Origin: Candidatus Peregrinibacteria bacterium
GTDB lineage: Bacteria > Patescibacteriota > Gracilibacteria > UBA1369 > 2-02-FULL-48-14
Length of the DNA: 64,000 nucleotides
Assembly: GCA_018658105.1 (NCBI GenBank)
Contig: JABHVW010000015.1
Span: forward strand, 47,209-111,208
Direction of reading: 5' to 3'
The notes under the pieces are model-generated. The model was not told the DNA's origin. It made no database searches and saw only the letters and a list, made by a program, of their open reading frames with translations. Position numbers and translations under genes: made by a program. Of this stretch, positions 17,516 through 26,110 are shown piece after piece; position 1 is the stretch's first letter, and every line of letters begins with the position of its first letter.

Positions 17516-17600
17516 TGTAGAAAATGTTAATTGGCTAAAGTGTTGATTTGGGACATTTAGATGAGAGTGAATAGAATCACTTAATCCTTTTTGACGCCCT

Positions 17601-17978
17601 CTAAAGTAGTCGTGCGATTTTACCGCCACACTCTTTACATTTCGCGTAAAGTATTTCCTGATCTCTATTCAGCTTGCCGATCTTTTTACCTGTTTTTTCG
17701 ACCTTTTGAGTGCCGTGTTTACCTTCAACTGGCTTCCTACACACAAGGCAGTAGTATTCGTTTGGGCGGAGCTTCACTTGAGTTGCTTCACGCTTTGCCT
17801 TGATGAAGGCTTTCAGGTCCTTGCCCATGATGAGGCGAGGCTTTTGCTTGGGGTCGAGGAGGGACAAGCCACCCTTAATCCAGCGAAATATGGTCTTTCG
17901 ATTGACCTCCAGTAATGCACTTGCCTCCTTTGGTGTATACGCAGACTTGGACCGAATTTTTGATAGATTGTATTTCAT
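17601..17978 (-). CDS. Excisionase-like HTH protein with C-terminal zinc ribbon
   Basis: Residues 13-55 form a MerR/excisionase-type helix-turn-helix ('YTPKEASALLEVNRKTIFRWIKGGL'). The C-terminal part has two CxxC pairs ('CLVCRK', 'CKECGG'), a probable zinc ribbon. It overlaps the preceding small gene by four bases (ATGA) and sits just upstream of the tyrosine recombinase, the usual place for a directionality factor or element regulator. Which recombinase it assists cannot be told from sequence. Confidence 0.75.
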   Translation of the reverse strand: MKYNLSKIRSKSAYTPKEASALLEVNRKTIFRWIKGGLSLLDPKQKPRLIMGKDLKAFIKAKREATQVKLRPNEYYCLVCRKPVEGKHGTQKVEKTGKKIGKLNRDQEILYAKCKECGGKIARLL

Positions 17979-18169
17979 GATTGATTCGGATTAAGATCTA
18001 GCATTGAGAGTTGACCCTTGGAGGGCTTAGGCAGGGGACGGTAGACGAGCCTCATCATCCCGAGCAGTTTCAAGGCTTTTTCATGTGCCTCTTCCTGACT
18101 TATCTCGGTTTGAAAGCTGTCTTTCCATAGCTGCCTAAACTGCTCCAAATCTTGTGGTTCGATCTTCAT
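17975..18169 (-). CDS. Small helical element protein, family shared with 24472-24627
   Basis: Starting at the ATG at 18169 gives MKIEPQDLEQF and a four-base ATGA overlap with the upstream DUF5659 gene, better than the tracked start at 18199. The core pattern is Phe-x3-Trp, then 'EISQEEAHEKALKLLGMM' and a C-terminal 'YRP'. The same pattern ('FQRIWKEEHNEDISKETA') appears in the small protein after Res. Such proteins recur in Patescibacteria mobile DNA; their role is unknown. Confidence 0.7.
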   Translation of the reverse strand: MKIEPQDLEQFRQLWKDSFQTEISQEEAHEKALKLLGMMRLVYRPLPKPSKGQLSMLDLNPNQS

Positions 18170-18420
18170 CTCGTTTGGTCGGGTGATTGAGGCAAACACT
18201 CTTTATAGGTGTTCAGTAAAGCCCTTGCGTTAAGGAAGAGCTTGTCTTCCCAGTAGAGTTCGACCGACTCTAGCAGTTTCTTTGAACCGTGGAAGGTGAA
18301 GTAGACCTTCTCCGAGTTGGCATGGGAGCAACTTTGAAGTCTGAATTCCTTGACGATGAGCGCGCTTGCGAGTGCTCGATCATGGGTTATAAAGGGTAGG
18401 TTGTAGTTTGGTGCTGACAT
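18166..18420 (-). CDS. DUF5659-like small protein, copy 1
   Basis: An 84-residue protein with the layout of DUF5659: an N-terminal helix with a polar strand ('DRALASALIVKEFRLQSC'), a strand ending 'KVYFTFHGSKKLLESVELYWEDKLFLNARALLNTYKECL'. Its neighbour 18432-18665 shares this layout (aromatic-Trp-acidic 'YWEDKLFLNAR' versus 'FWRGDLRVEPR'), so the two are probably paralogues. They are co-transcribed eleven bases apart. The function of the family is not known. Confidence 0.7.
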   Translation of the reverse strand: MSAPNYNLPFITHDRALASALIVKEFRLQSCSHANSEKVYFTFHGSKKLLESVELYWEDKLFLNARALLNTYKECLPQSPDQTR

Positions 18421-18431
18421 AGCATTTTGGG

Positions 18432-18665
18432 TTAGAAGTCTGAATGTAATCGTGATTTAAGAAGCTTCTGTTGCATTAGAAACTTACGAGGTTCGACCCG
18501 TAGGTCGCCTCGCCAAAAAGCGGCGATAGCTTCATCCAGCTTTTTGTTCTGTTCAAAACAGAACTCAACACGATTTGGATTGTTTCTATCAATGCGGGTG
18601 CATGTAAAATTCAGGTAGCTCAAAACGAGAATGAGTCCCCAGTCAGAAGTTGAAAGTTCTTGCAT
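18432..18665 (-). CDS. DUF5659-like small protein, copy 2
   Basis: A 77-residue protein, first gene of the run leading to the tyrosine recombinase. Strand-helix pattern 'DWGLILVLSYLNFTCTRIDRNNPNRVEFCFEQ' followed by 'LDEAIAAFWRGDLRVEPRKFL' matches DUF5659. The presence of two diverged copies suggests an old tandem duplication. It has a good promoter just upstream. No catalytic motif is visible. Confidence 0.7.
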   Translation of the reverse strand: MQELSTSDWGLILVLSYLNFTCTRIDRNNPNRVEFCFEQNKKLDEAIAAFWRGDLRVEPRKFLMQQKLLKSRLHSDF

Positions 18666-18679
18666 TTTTCATTTATTAA

Positions 18680-18709
18680 ATTCTAGTAGCTTAATTTTGA
18701 ATCTTTCAA
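18680..18709 (-). promoter_or_regulatory. Promoter of the DUF5659-to-recombinase operon
   Basis: On the minus strand TTGAAA (18709-18704) and TAGAAT (18685-18680) are 18 bp apart, about 15 bp before the start codon at 18665, giving a very short leader. Confidence 0.55.
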
Positions 18710-18716
18710 ATACTTA

Positions 18717-18742
18717 AAAAAGCCCTATTTCTAGGACTTTTT
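18717..18742 (-). terminator. Intrinsic terminator of the 18779 gene
   Basis: AAAAAGtCCTA-gaaa-TAGGgCTTTTTT on the minus strand, with one mismatch and a U-run, downstream of the hypothetical gene 18779-19933. Confidence 0.75.
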
Positions 18743-18778
18743 ATGCTTTATTTTGGCTTATTTGCCACTTATTTTGAC

Positions 18779-19933
18779 TTATTTGAACCTAAAAGCTGTA
18801 ACTGCAATTTCATCGCCCTGTAAATCAAAAAACTTTTCTGATTCAGGAAAGCCAAACCAGCCACGTAAACTTCTTCTAAAGTTACCCATGTTTTTCTTTA
18901 ATTTGCGTCTATCTTGGTCTAGTCTCAAATCATATCCCAAATCAGAAACTTTAACTTTAACATGTTGGCGAGCCTTTTTTAGTAGCTGCAATGGAAAACC
19001 ACTTTTCAGATGGTGAGATTTCTCTTCATAATGAACTGACCCATTTTTGTCGAAAACTATCAATTTGTCTGCATTTTTAATCTGGTAGAACCTGTTTTTG
19101 ACTTTCTCCATATCTACTGCCCAAGGCACATCTCCATCGAAAACACCTGAAAAATCTTCAAAGATTTTGATCCTGAAATAAGGCTCTTCTATGTATTTGG
19201 GTAGTGAGAAATCTAAAACTTCTATTACCTCGATTGCTTCCAAAAAAAACACTACAGAAATAAAATCTGCTTCGTCAGAAGCTAACCACTCAACCCTCAA
19301 ATCTTTATGAGAATACTTGGACATCAAGCCTGATAAGGTCACCAAAAATGAAGAGAGTTGTTCTTTAGGCTGTAAGATATTTTTGTACTTCCAACTTGAA
19401 CGCCTAAGTTCATCGTTCATCCATTTTTCAAGGTAATCATTGAAGTACATTTGAATCTTATCTTGGTCGATTTGTAAAAAATATCTGTATTCAAAACTAG
19501 GACGACCTCCCTCTTCTATTCCATCTCGATGATCCAAATCGTAAAAAATAATAACTTCTTCCTCTTTTTTTATGACTGACTCGGGAGAGTAATCGAATGT
19601 TTCCTCAATAGATGAGTACTCAACATCTCTTGTTTCGTTATCGCTGATTATCAGCTCCCACTTTTCGACAACCAAGCGTTTAACAAGGTTATACTTCAAA
19701 CAGGTTTGCAGGTGGTCGTCAGCCTTCTTTTGCTCATCAAAATCATCCTCTTCTACAAAATGACCCCAATATGTTATTTCTGCATCAGAACTGGAAGGAG
19801 AGTCTTCTGGTGCAAGTACAGCACTTGTTTTCAACCTTCCCATTACATTCCACAGGAACAGTAGTCTTTCGCCGTCTCCAAAGGAATAGGCTATTTTAGG
19901 CTTTTTGAGCGAAGAAGTCATATACATATACAT
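18779..19933 (-). CDS. Hypothetical element protein
   Basis: A 384-residue soluble protein rich in acidic and aromatic residues. No signal peptide, membrane segment, P-loop or metal-binding motif is visible. The true start may be the fifth Met codon (MTSSLKKPK, 19921). The C-terminal 100 residues are basic ('KARQHVKVKVSDLGYDLRLDQDRRKLKKNMGNFRRSLRGWFG') and could bind nucleic acid; the middle alternates strands and helices. It is divergent from the Mod gene, with the structured RNA candidate between them. It might be a defence accessory or an element protein; the family is not recognised. Confidence 0.6.
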   Translation of the reverse strand: MYMYMTSSLKKPKIAYSFGDGERLLFLWNVMGRLKTSAVLAPEDSPSSSDAEITYWGHFVEEDDFDEQKKADDHLQTCLKYNLVKRLVVEKWELIISDNETRDVEYSSIEETFDYSPESVIKKEEEVIIFYDLDHRDGIEEGGRPSFEYRYFLQIDQDKIQMYFNDYLEKWMNDELRRSSWKYKNILQPKEQLSSFLVTLSGLMSKYSHKDLRVEWLASDEADFISVVFFLEAIEVIEVLDFSLPKYIEEPYFRIKIFEDFSGVFDGDVPWAVDMEKVKNRFYQIKNADKLIVFDKNGSVHYEEKSHHLKSGFPLQLLKKARQHVKVKVSDLGYDLRLDQDRRKLKKNMGNFRRSLRGWFGFPESEKFFDLQGDEIAVTAFRFK

Positions 19934-20027
19934 CTATTTGCAGGCATTTTACACGAAAAAGCGAACTGCTGCTGGATGGAACAATACAAATGTTTCCTTG
20001 TTGGCAACAAAATGTTAGAATCCCTGC

Positions 20028-20157
20028 GTATACCCAATTTTGTCTCTTTGTTATTTCGTTTTCTTACGAGTAGACCCGCTCATCAGCAACCCCTTATTGG
20101 GCAGCGATGGGCGGCGTACCAATAAGGTTACTCGTAAGGGCAAACGATTGGGTATAC
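20028..20157 (+). ncRNA. Candidate structured RNA with nested stems and a pseudoknot
   Basis: Three perfect nested stems: GTATACCCAAT/ATTGGGTATAC (20028-20038 with 20147-20157), CTTACGAGTA/TACTCGTAAG (20063-20072 with 20129-20138) and CCTTATTGG/CCAATAAGG (20092-20100 with 20119-20127). In addition CCGCTCATC (20076-20084) can pair with GATGGGCGG (20106-20114), with one G-U, inside the innermost loop, giving an H-type pseudoknot. It lies in the 5' region of mod, and a T-run follows 15 bp later. It could be a leader regulator or a free RNA. Strand assignment rests on the T-run and on mod downstream. Confidence 0.6.
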
Positions 20158-20205
20158 TACGCCGTCCTTTTTTGTAGGCACGGCGCAAACATAACTCAAT
20201 TGTGT

Positions 20206-21885
20206 ATGCCTTCGTTTCACTTCAAAGGAAAATCCTTCCTTCAGAATTACCACCATTCGGTCAAATTTCATAAGCTTGACCCTACAAAAAGCAAAGGAAC
20301 AAGTAAGAAGCCATCTCTAAGTGACAACCTCCTAATCCAAGGGGACAACTTGAAGGCGCTCAAGGCTTTGCTTCCTACTCACGCTGGGAAAGTTAAGTGC
20401 ATCTATATTGACCCACCATACAACACAGGAAATGAAGGTTGGAAATACAACGACAACGTGGCATCGCCTATGATTCAAGAATGGCTTGGCAAAGAGGTAA
20501 ACATTGATGATCTCACACGTCACGACAAGTGGTGCTGCATGATGTACCCGAGGCTCATTTTACTACGCGAACTTCTTACTGATGATGGTGTAATTTTCAT
20601 AAGCATTGATGACAATGAAGTCCACCGTTTGAGAATGATGATGGATGAGATTTTTGGGGATGAAAACTTCATTACTGAAGTGATTGCGCAGCTTAACCCA
20701 AGGGGAAGAACTTTGGATAGATTCTTTGCAAAGACTCACGAGTACGTCCTTGTTTATGGCAAAAATGCAACGAATGAAAGCTCTATCAATCTCTTAACAA
20801 AGACAGGTAAAGCCGTTGATGAGTACAACAAAAAAGATACTGTCGGTCCATATAGAGAGCTTGGGCTTAGAAACAGAAATCCCGTCTTCAACAGAGGCAA
20901 TCGTCCGAATCTTTTCTATCCACTATACGTTGACCCTCAAACTGGAGGTATAAGCCTGAAAAAGACCGAACAATTCACAATCGAAGCACTTCCAAGAAAC
21001 TCAAAAGGAGAAGACGGCTGTTGGACTTGGGGTAAAGACAAAGTGTCAAAGGAAGGCAATCTATTGATTGCCAATACAACACGAAACGGCGAGTGGAGAG
21101 TCTTTAGAAAAGACTACTTGTATGGGGCGGATGGTGAAACTGCAAAGACGAAAGCAAAGGCATTGTGGACGGAGAAATCCATCAACAATCAGAATGGTAA
21201 ACAGATTTGTAATGAAATTTTCGATGGCTGTCCTTTCGACTTCCCTAAATCTATTGATCTGGTTAGAAAGTGTATCGGATTAGGAGCTGGCAAAGATGAC
21301 CTCATACTAGATTCTTTCGCAGGTTCAGGGACAACAGCACATGCGGTCCTTGCCCTGAATCAAGAGGATGGAGGTAATCGTAAGTTCATCTTGGTAGAGT
21401 GTGAAGACTACGCCGATGAAATTACAGGAGAGCGTATTCGTCGAGTCATTAAAGGTGTGCCAGATGCAAAGGATGAAGCCCTACGCAAAGGACTTGGTGG
21501 TTCATTCTCGTACTATGAGCTTGGGGAAGAACTTGAGATGGATAAGATTCTTGAAGGTACGGACCTGCCAAATTATGAAGAACTGGCTCGCTATGCTTTC
21601 TTTACATCTACGGGAGAAAACTGGAGTAAATCTAAGATGGAAAAGGATGCGTACTACATTGGTTCATCAAGCAGCTTTGAAGTGTACATGCTCTACGAAG
21701 CAGACAAAAAGAAACTCAAGGAGCTTGCTCTCAATTTGGACTTTGCAATGAAGGTCCAAAACCGTTTCCCAAACAAACAGAAGCTCATCTTTGCTCCTGC
21801 CTGTTTCATGGAAGAGTACCACCTCAAGGAGTACGGTATTCGCTTTGCCCAGCTCCCTTTTGAAATTTACCGAATGGCTGAATAA
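20206..21885 (+). CDS. mod: Type III restriction-modification methyltransferase subunit (Mod)
   Basis: A site-specific adenine-N6 DNA methyltransferase that also provides target recognition for the Res subunit. It is a beta-class enzyme: motif IV 'DPPYNTG' (about residue 68) precedes the AdoMet motif I 'DSFAGSGTT' (about 370), with the target-recognition region between. I start it at MPSFHFKGKSF, a normal Mod opening; the tracked ATG at 20107 lies inside the structured RNA and would add 33 codons unlike any Mod. Two bases separate its stop from res, so both are co-translated. No phase-variable repeat tract is seen. Confidence 0.93.
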   Translation: MPSFHFKGKSFLQNYHHSVKFHKLDPTKSKGTSKKPSLSDNLLIQGDNLKALKALLPTHAGKVKCIYIDPPYNTGNEGWKYNDNVASPMIQEWLGKEVNIDDLTRHDKWCCMMYPRLILLRELLTDDGVIFISIDDNEVHRLRMMMDEIFGDENFITEVIAQLNPRGRTLDRFFAKTHEYVLVYGKNATNESSINLLTKTGKAVDEYNKKDTVGPYRELGLRNRNPVFNRGNRPNLFYPLYVDPQTGGISLKKTEQFTIEALPRNSKGEDGCWTWGKDKVSKEGNLLIANTTRNGEWRVFRKDYLYGADGETAKTKAKALWTEKSINNQNGKQICNEIFDGCPFDFPKSIDLVRKCIGLGAGKDDLILDSFAGSGTTAHAVLALNQEDGGNRKFILVECEDYADEITGERIRRVIKGVPDAKDEALRKGLGGSFSYYELGEELEMDKILEGTDLPNYEELARYAFFTSTGENWSKSKMEKDAYYIGSSSSFEVYMLYEADKKKLKELALNLDFAMKVQNRFPNKQKLIFAPACFMEEYHLKEYGIRFAQLPFEIYRMAE

Positions 21886-21887
21886 GT

Positions 21888-24461
21888 ATGCTTCTACTCA
21901 AAGAATACCAAATCAATGCAAAGAATGTGATGGAGCAGTACTTCAAGCAGCTCTCTTTCCATGTGGATAAAATGCAAAGCATTCCTGAAGATATGCTGCA
22001 AGATTTGGGGTTCGAGTACAACTGGGCTGAAAAAGCATGGCATGACTTGTACCCCGATGGCACAACCAACAACGAATACAAAAGCAAGAAGACGGGGCAA
22101 GGTTTGGTTTGCCCTAATTTCTGCCTCAAAACCCCCACAGGAGGTGGAAAGACGCTAATGGCGACCTACGCCGTGGAATTCTACCTAGAGCACCTTAGAA
22201 AGCAGAAGACTGGCTTCGTCCTTTGGGTAGTACCGAGCGAACAAATCTATGCACAAACTTTGAGTGCTCTTCAAGACCGCTCTCATCCATACAGGGAGAG
22301 GTTGGATGCTGTTTCTGGGCATAGAGTCAAAGTCATTACAAAGACGGACCGCTTTTCTCCTAATGATATGAAAGAGAACCTTGTGGTCCTCGTGATGATG
22401 CTGCAATCTTTCTCAAGAGATAAGTTCAAGAAAGCAGACCTGAAGTTTTTCAAAGACAACGGTAAGTTTGAGGAGTTCTTCCCATTGGAAACGAATCAGA
22501 AGAAGCAGCAAGAACTTTACGAAGCCTATCCCAACCTAGACCTTGAGCAGGAGTTTGGCAGTTTGCTTGGAGGGAAGGTGAAAACGTCTTTTGGAAATGT
22601 GGTGAAAATACTACAACCACTCATCATTTTGGATGAAGGGCATAAGGCTAAAACTGAAATTGCGAGTGAAGCCATCAAGGAATGTAATCCATCTCTCGTG
22701 TGTGAGCTGACTGCCACCCCTACCGAAAAGGCAAACGTGCTGTTTTCTGTAGCGGGACGAGAGCTTGAGAAAGAAGATATGATTAAGCTGGACCTGAACC
22801 TGATTGAGAAAGATACGGTTGAGTGGAAGAGTCTTCTGAATTACAGCGCAGAACATCTGGATATGCTTCAAGAAAAAGCATCCACTTATCAAAAGAAAAC
22901 TGGCATCTACATTCGTCCCATCAACCTGATTCAAGTTGAAGCTACGGGTAAAAACCAACGTAAAGAGGGGAAAATCCATGCTGAAGATGTAAGGGAACAT
23001 CTCATTGAGACAGGGCTTGTTAGACCCGAAGAGATACGTGTAAAAAGTAGTGTTAAGAACGAGCTTGAGGGCGAAGACTTACTCTCTTCCAAGTCTCCCG
23101 TGCGCTTCATCATTACAAAGCAAGCACTTCAGGAAGGTTGGGATTGCCCCTTTGCCTACTCACTCACGGTGCTAGGAGGTTCTAGGTCCAAACGCGCACT
23201 TACGCAGCTTGTGGGGCGTGTACTTAGACAGCCCTATGCACGAAAAACCAATGTGAAGGAGCTGGATGAAAGCTATGTGTTTTGTTTAAGAGATTCTTCA
23301 AAGGACCTAGTGAAAGCTATACGGAGCGGCTTTGAATACGATGGCATGGGAGACCTTGCTATGCGTATTGCCAGCACCAGTAAAAAGACTGACCCAGACC
23401 TAGGGGAGCGCAAGTTGCAAATTGTTCGTAAGGAATACAAGCCTACTCTTGTAGAATTCAGCTTACCCGCCTTTGTGGTGAAAGATGTACTGTCTGAAGA
23501 CGGCACTAGAGTTGTAGACCCAACTTTGGACATAACGCCTTATATCCCATTCCATGAAGTAGACCTCTCTCCCCTTGAGCAGGTTCATATCAACAAGGAC
23601 GGTAAGGGTGTTGAAAAAACCGTATCCATTGGATTTAGCCGTGAAATTGCTGAAGACACCGAGGAGTTTTTGGAAATTGTTGAAATGCGAAAGCGTGTGG
23701 CTATGAAATCATCTTTCAGAAAGAGCTTCTGGGTGCAGAACATTCTAGAATACGTGCCAAACCCTTGGACCGCCCATGATCTGGTTGAGAGAGCCTTGAG
23801 CTTGTTCAAAAGCATGTTCTCCCTTGAAGACATTGAAAGTAATCAGGTCTTTTTACTGGATGAACTTCGTAAAATCTTAGGAGGTGCGGGAAGCAAAGTT
23901 GGTGAAATAGACCGACTTGCTCGAAAGGTTTTTGTAGACCGTATGGATTCAGATGAGATTCGTTTCGTTCCTAAGTTCAGCTTTAAGAAGGTACTCACAC
24001 CTGAACACTACTTTGAAAAGGAAGCACGAAGACATAGCTTGAAAGTGAAGAAAAGCCTCTTTGAACCCGTAATAAAGGAGGGTCTGAATGCACTTGAGGA
24101 TAAGGCGGTGTGGCGCATGGAAGATGGGAAAGAAACCTATTGGTGGTATAGAAATAAGGCTAGGAAGGATTTCTTCTTAGTGGCATGGAGGAAGAACCGC
24201 TTCTACCCCGATTTCATCCTGACGCTGCAAGAAAAGAACCCGAAGAGCTTTGATAAAATCTTACTCATTGAAACTAAAGGTGGGCATCTGCTTGGCAATA
24301 CAGATACCGAGTATAAGCGAGAGTTGACCAATTTGTATCAACGGAAAATTCAAAGAAGCTGGTCCAGCAATGAAGCCTTCCCAGTTATGCCAAAGGAAAC
24401 GATGTTCAAATTTGTTGAAGAGCAAAATCTTGAAAATGAGATGAATGAGATTTTTGCATAA
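21888..24461 (+). CDS. res: Type III restriction endonuclease subunit (Res)
   Basis: An ATP-dependent translocase and nuclease acting with Mod to cut DNA unmodified at head-to-head sites. SF2 helicase motifs are intact: Walker A 'TPTGGGKT' (about 81), Walker B 'ILDEGHK' (about 248), 'TATPTE', and motif VI 'TQLVGRVLRQP' (about 440). The C-terminal PD-(D/E)xK nuclease shows 'FYPDFIL' and 'IETKGG' (about 773-800). At 857 residues it is full length, so the system is probably active. It is the main defence cargo of element 1. Confidence 0.95.
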   Translation: MLLLKEYQINAKNVMEQYFKQLSFHVDKMQSIPEDMLQDLGFEYNWAEKAWHDLYPDGTTNNEYKSKKTGQGLVCPNFCLKTPTGGGKTLMATYAVEFYLEHLRKQKTGFVLWVVPSEQIYAQTLSALQDRSHPYRERLDAVSGHRVKVITKTDRFSPNDMKENLVVLVMMLQSFSRDKFKKADLKFFKDNGKFEEFFPLETNQKKQQELYEAYPNLDLEQEFGSLLGGKVKTSFGNVVKILQPLIILDEGHKAKTEIASEAIKECNPSLVCELTATPTEKANVLFSVAGRELEKEDMIKLDLNLIEKDTVEWKSLLNYSAEHLDMLQEKASTYQKKTGIYIRPINLIQVEATGKNQRKEGKIHAEDVREHLIETGLVRPEEIRVKSSVKNELEGEDLLSSKSPVRFIITKQALQEGWDCPFAYSLTVLGGSRSKRALTQLVGRVLRQPYARKTNVKELDESYVFCLRDSSKDLVKAIRSGFEYDGMGDLAMRIASTSKKTDPDLGERKLQIVRKEYKPTLVEFSLPAFVVKDVLSEDGTRVVDPTLDITPYIPFHEVDLSPLEQVHINKDGKGVEKTVSIGFSREIAEDTEEFLEIVEMRKRVAMKSSFRKSFWVQNILEYVPNPWTAHDLVERALSLFKSMFSLEDIESNQVFLLDELRKILGGAGSKVGEIDRLARKVFVDRMDSDEIRFVPKFSFKKVLTPEHYFEKEARRHSLKVKKSLFEPVIKEGLNALEDKAVWRMEDGKETYWWYRNKARKDFFLVAWRKNRFYPDFILTLQEKNPKSFDKILLIETKGGHLLGNTDTEYKRELTNLYQRKIQRSWSSNEAFPVMPKETMFKFVEEQNLENEMNEIFA

Positions 24462-24471
24462 TGCCTTGCCT

Positions 24472-24627
24472 ATGAAGCTTTCGGACGAATCAGTATCAGA
24501 GTTTCAAAGGATTTGGAAAGAAGAACACAACGAAGACATTTCGAAAGAGACAGCACGGGAATATGGAGAAAACCTTGTGGGACTTTTCAAATTATTGACT
24601 GAAATAGATAGAGGTGCAAACTCCTAA
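24472..24627 (+). CDS. Small helical element protein downstream of Res
   Basis: Starting at the ATG giving MKLSDESVSEF (ten bases after the res stop) fits the family better than the tracked ATG at 24445, which overlaps res. It has the Phe-x3-Trp, 'DISKETAREYGENLVGLFKLL' pattern shared with the 17975-18169 protein. About 51 residues, soluble, likely two or three helices. It is co-transcribed with mod-res, so it could modulate that system, but its paralogue lies in the recombinase operon. Confidence 0.65.
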   Translation: MKLSDESVSEFQRIWKEEHNEDISKETAREYGENLVGLFKLLTEIDRGANS

Positions 24628-24709
24628 CCTTACACCTTTGAAGCCTCCAGATATGGCTTGCTACAGCCATTTGTTAAAACGTGGATATGTCGAAAAGGTA
24701 ATCTGACTA

Positions 24710-24739
24710 TGGACAAGATATTCATTATTGGAGTATAAT
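24710..24739 (+). promoter_or_regulatory. Promoter of a possible small RNA
   Basis: TGGACA (24710-24715) and a perfect TATAAT (24734-24739) with an 18-bp spacer. No open reading frame follows on this strand; an intrinsic terminator begins about 40 bp later. Confidence 0.55.
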
Positions 24740-24745
24740 TATAGT

Positions 24746-24803
24746 AGCTCATCTACCAAGTTGTAGAAGGAGTTACGAAATCGTCTCTCACGAGGCGATT
24801 TTT
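24746..24803 (+). ncRNA. Candidate small RNA, about 58 nt
   Basis: Defined by the promoter at 24710-24739 and a terminator hairpin AAATCGTCTC-tcac-GAGGCGATTT (24778-24801) ending in a T-run. A CTAC/GTAG hairpin and an 'aaggag' sequence lie before it. Its terminator is antisense to the last codons of the 24788-25273 gene. It may be an antisense or trans-acting RNA. Confidence 0.4.
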
Positions 24804-25273
24804 GCTTGATAGGCTTTGTACTTTCTTTCAAATTTCCTTTTAGAGTGATTGTGCTCAATATGAAATGCAGTCCATGGGATAATATAATCTCCTCTATCTA
24901 CTAGGACCACTAGGTATTCCCATTCACCGTAACAAAGATGAATACGTTCTTCAGACCCCCTAAACTCAATCCATAGTTTAATGGACTCATGCGGGTGACC
25001 TTCAATAATAGGCCTTATCCATGATAGACGTTCACACCGCCTTAAATTTGGGGTTCTTTCAGCTTCAATATCACCTTCACTTATGAAATGCCAAAATGTG
25101 GCTTCTTTCCCTTGTATAATTGGATGCTTTTTTAGCCCTAATCTCTTGCCTTGAAAAGAAGGCGTCGAATCAATGAAATCTTTTGTAAAACATGCGTGAA
25201 GAGCTGATAGATATTCATCCCAGCTCCCGCCATAGTCTTCAAGACAAATTAAATTAGGTAATATCATTGTCAT
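24788..25273 (-). CDS. Hypothetical protein paired with DUF3800, toxin-like fold possible
   Basis: A 161-residue protein with a strongly patterned sequence ('LICLEDYGGSWDEYL', 'GKEATFWHFISEGDIEAERTPNLRRCERLSW', 'YLVVLVDRGDYIIPWTAF'). The pattern is familiar from bacterial hypotheticals, and the final strand segment resembles the end of RelE-like or other small nuclease folds. I cannot assign an activity. It overlaps the upstream DUF3800 gene by 20 bp and is clearly co-expressed with it. Conserved Arg-Arg-Cys-Glu-Arg and His-Phe residues are candidates for function. Confidence 0.65.
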   Translation of the reverse strand: MTMILPNLICLEDYGGSWDEYLSALHACFTKDFIDSTPSFQGKRLGLKKHPIIQGKEATFWHFISEGDIEAERTPNLRRCERLSWIRPIIEGHPHESIKLWIEFRGSEERIHLCYGEWEYLVVLVDRGDYIIPWTAFHIEHNHSKRKFERKYKAYQAKIAS

Positions 25274-25973
25274 ATAAATGTGGACTCCAAATGAGAATAT
25301 TAAACTTATTTTCTTTCATAAGCGTGTTTTTTCTAAGAGAATACCCAGATCTTTTTTGTATTCTCTCAATCAATGCTTGTTTAGCTGCACTACTTTCTAA
25401 ATTGCGGTGCAGGTAACTGATTGCACCAATCAATATGTCAACAATCTGCATCATCTCAATTTCATGAGATCGAACTAACTGCAATCTTTCAATAATTTTT
25501 TTGTCAAAATCATATACAGAATTACATAATACTTGATGTAATTTTTTAACCTTATCTCCTCCTAGTGTATCTTTTATGTCAATGTAAGTGCGATACCTTG
25601 CGTCTGGCTTCAAGATAGCCTTTAACATGTTGAAGTACATTTCATAATACCAATCATTATGGTTTTGATTGAATTTAGAGTGAACAATGAGACTTTTATC
25701 TGGCACGACTAAACATCTGAAATGGAAATCATCATCGTCAAAAAAATAATCGATAATATTTCTGTACAGATCTACTTTTGAAGGCGATACCTTTGTCCAT
25801 TTCATTTCGTACCACCTACTTACTCCATGCTGTTCCTTTATTTCTCGGATACGCTCAGCAACTTCCCTTGCCTTATCTAGAGGCAACCAAACTGCCCCAA
25901 GGACCATAGGTTTTTGACCATCATTCTCTAAATGACAACTTTCATCACAGTAAATATTGTAAATTCTACTCAT
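25254..25973 (-). CDS. DUF3800 protein
   Basis: The N-terminal 'YNIYCDESCHLE' is the DUF3800 signature, and the C-terminal 'EIEMMQIVDILIGAISYLHRN' supplies a conserved Asp. The family is predicted to adopt an RNase H-like fold with acidic catalytic residues, and it is often found in defence islands. 239 residues, soluble, full length. It is the first gene of a two-gene operon at the right end of element 1, where cargo genes tend to accumulate. Confidence 0.85.
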   Translation of the reverse strand: MSRIYNIYCDESCHLENDGQKPMVLGAVWLPLDKAREVAERIREIKEQHGVSRWYEMKWTKVSPSKVDLYRNIIDYFFDDDDFHFRCLVVPDKSLIVHSKFNQNHNDWYYEMYFNMLKAILKPDARYRTYIDIKDTLGGDKVKKLHQVLCNSVYDFDKKIIERLQLVRSHEIEMMQIVDILIGAISYLHRNLESSAAKQALIERIQKRSGYSLRKNTLMKENKFNILIWSPHLYDNDIT

Positions 25974-26110
25974 ATGGACATGATAATCGCATCAGGATTG
26001 GCAGTCCAGAAGATAAATTGGAAATTAAAAACCTCTCACTAGAACTGTTGTAGCAAACACATTGAACTGTGTATGATTAGCCTCGATGAGAGTTCTAACG
26101 TCGTCCACGA

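Noticed and set aside
20107-20205. Upstream ATG extension of the Mod gene
   Set aside because: It lies inside the structured region and codes residues unlike the Mod N-terminus; MPSFHFKGK at 20206 is canonical.
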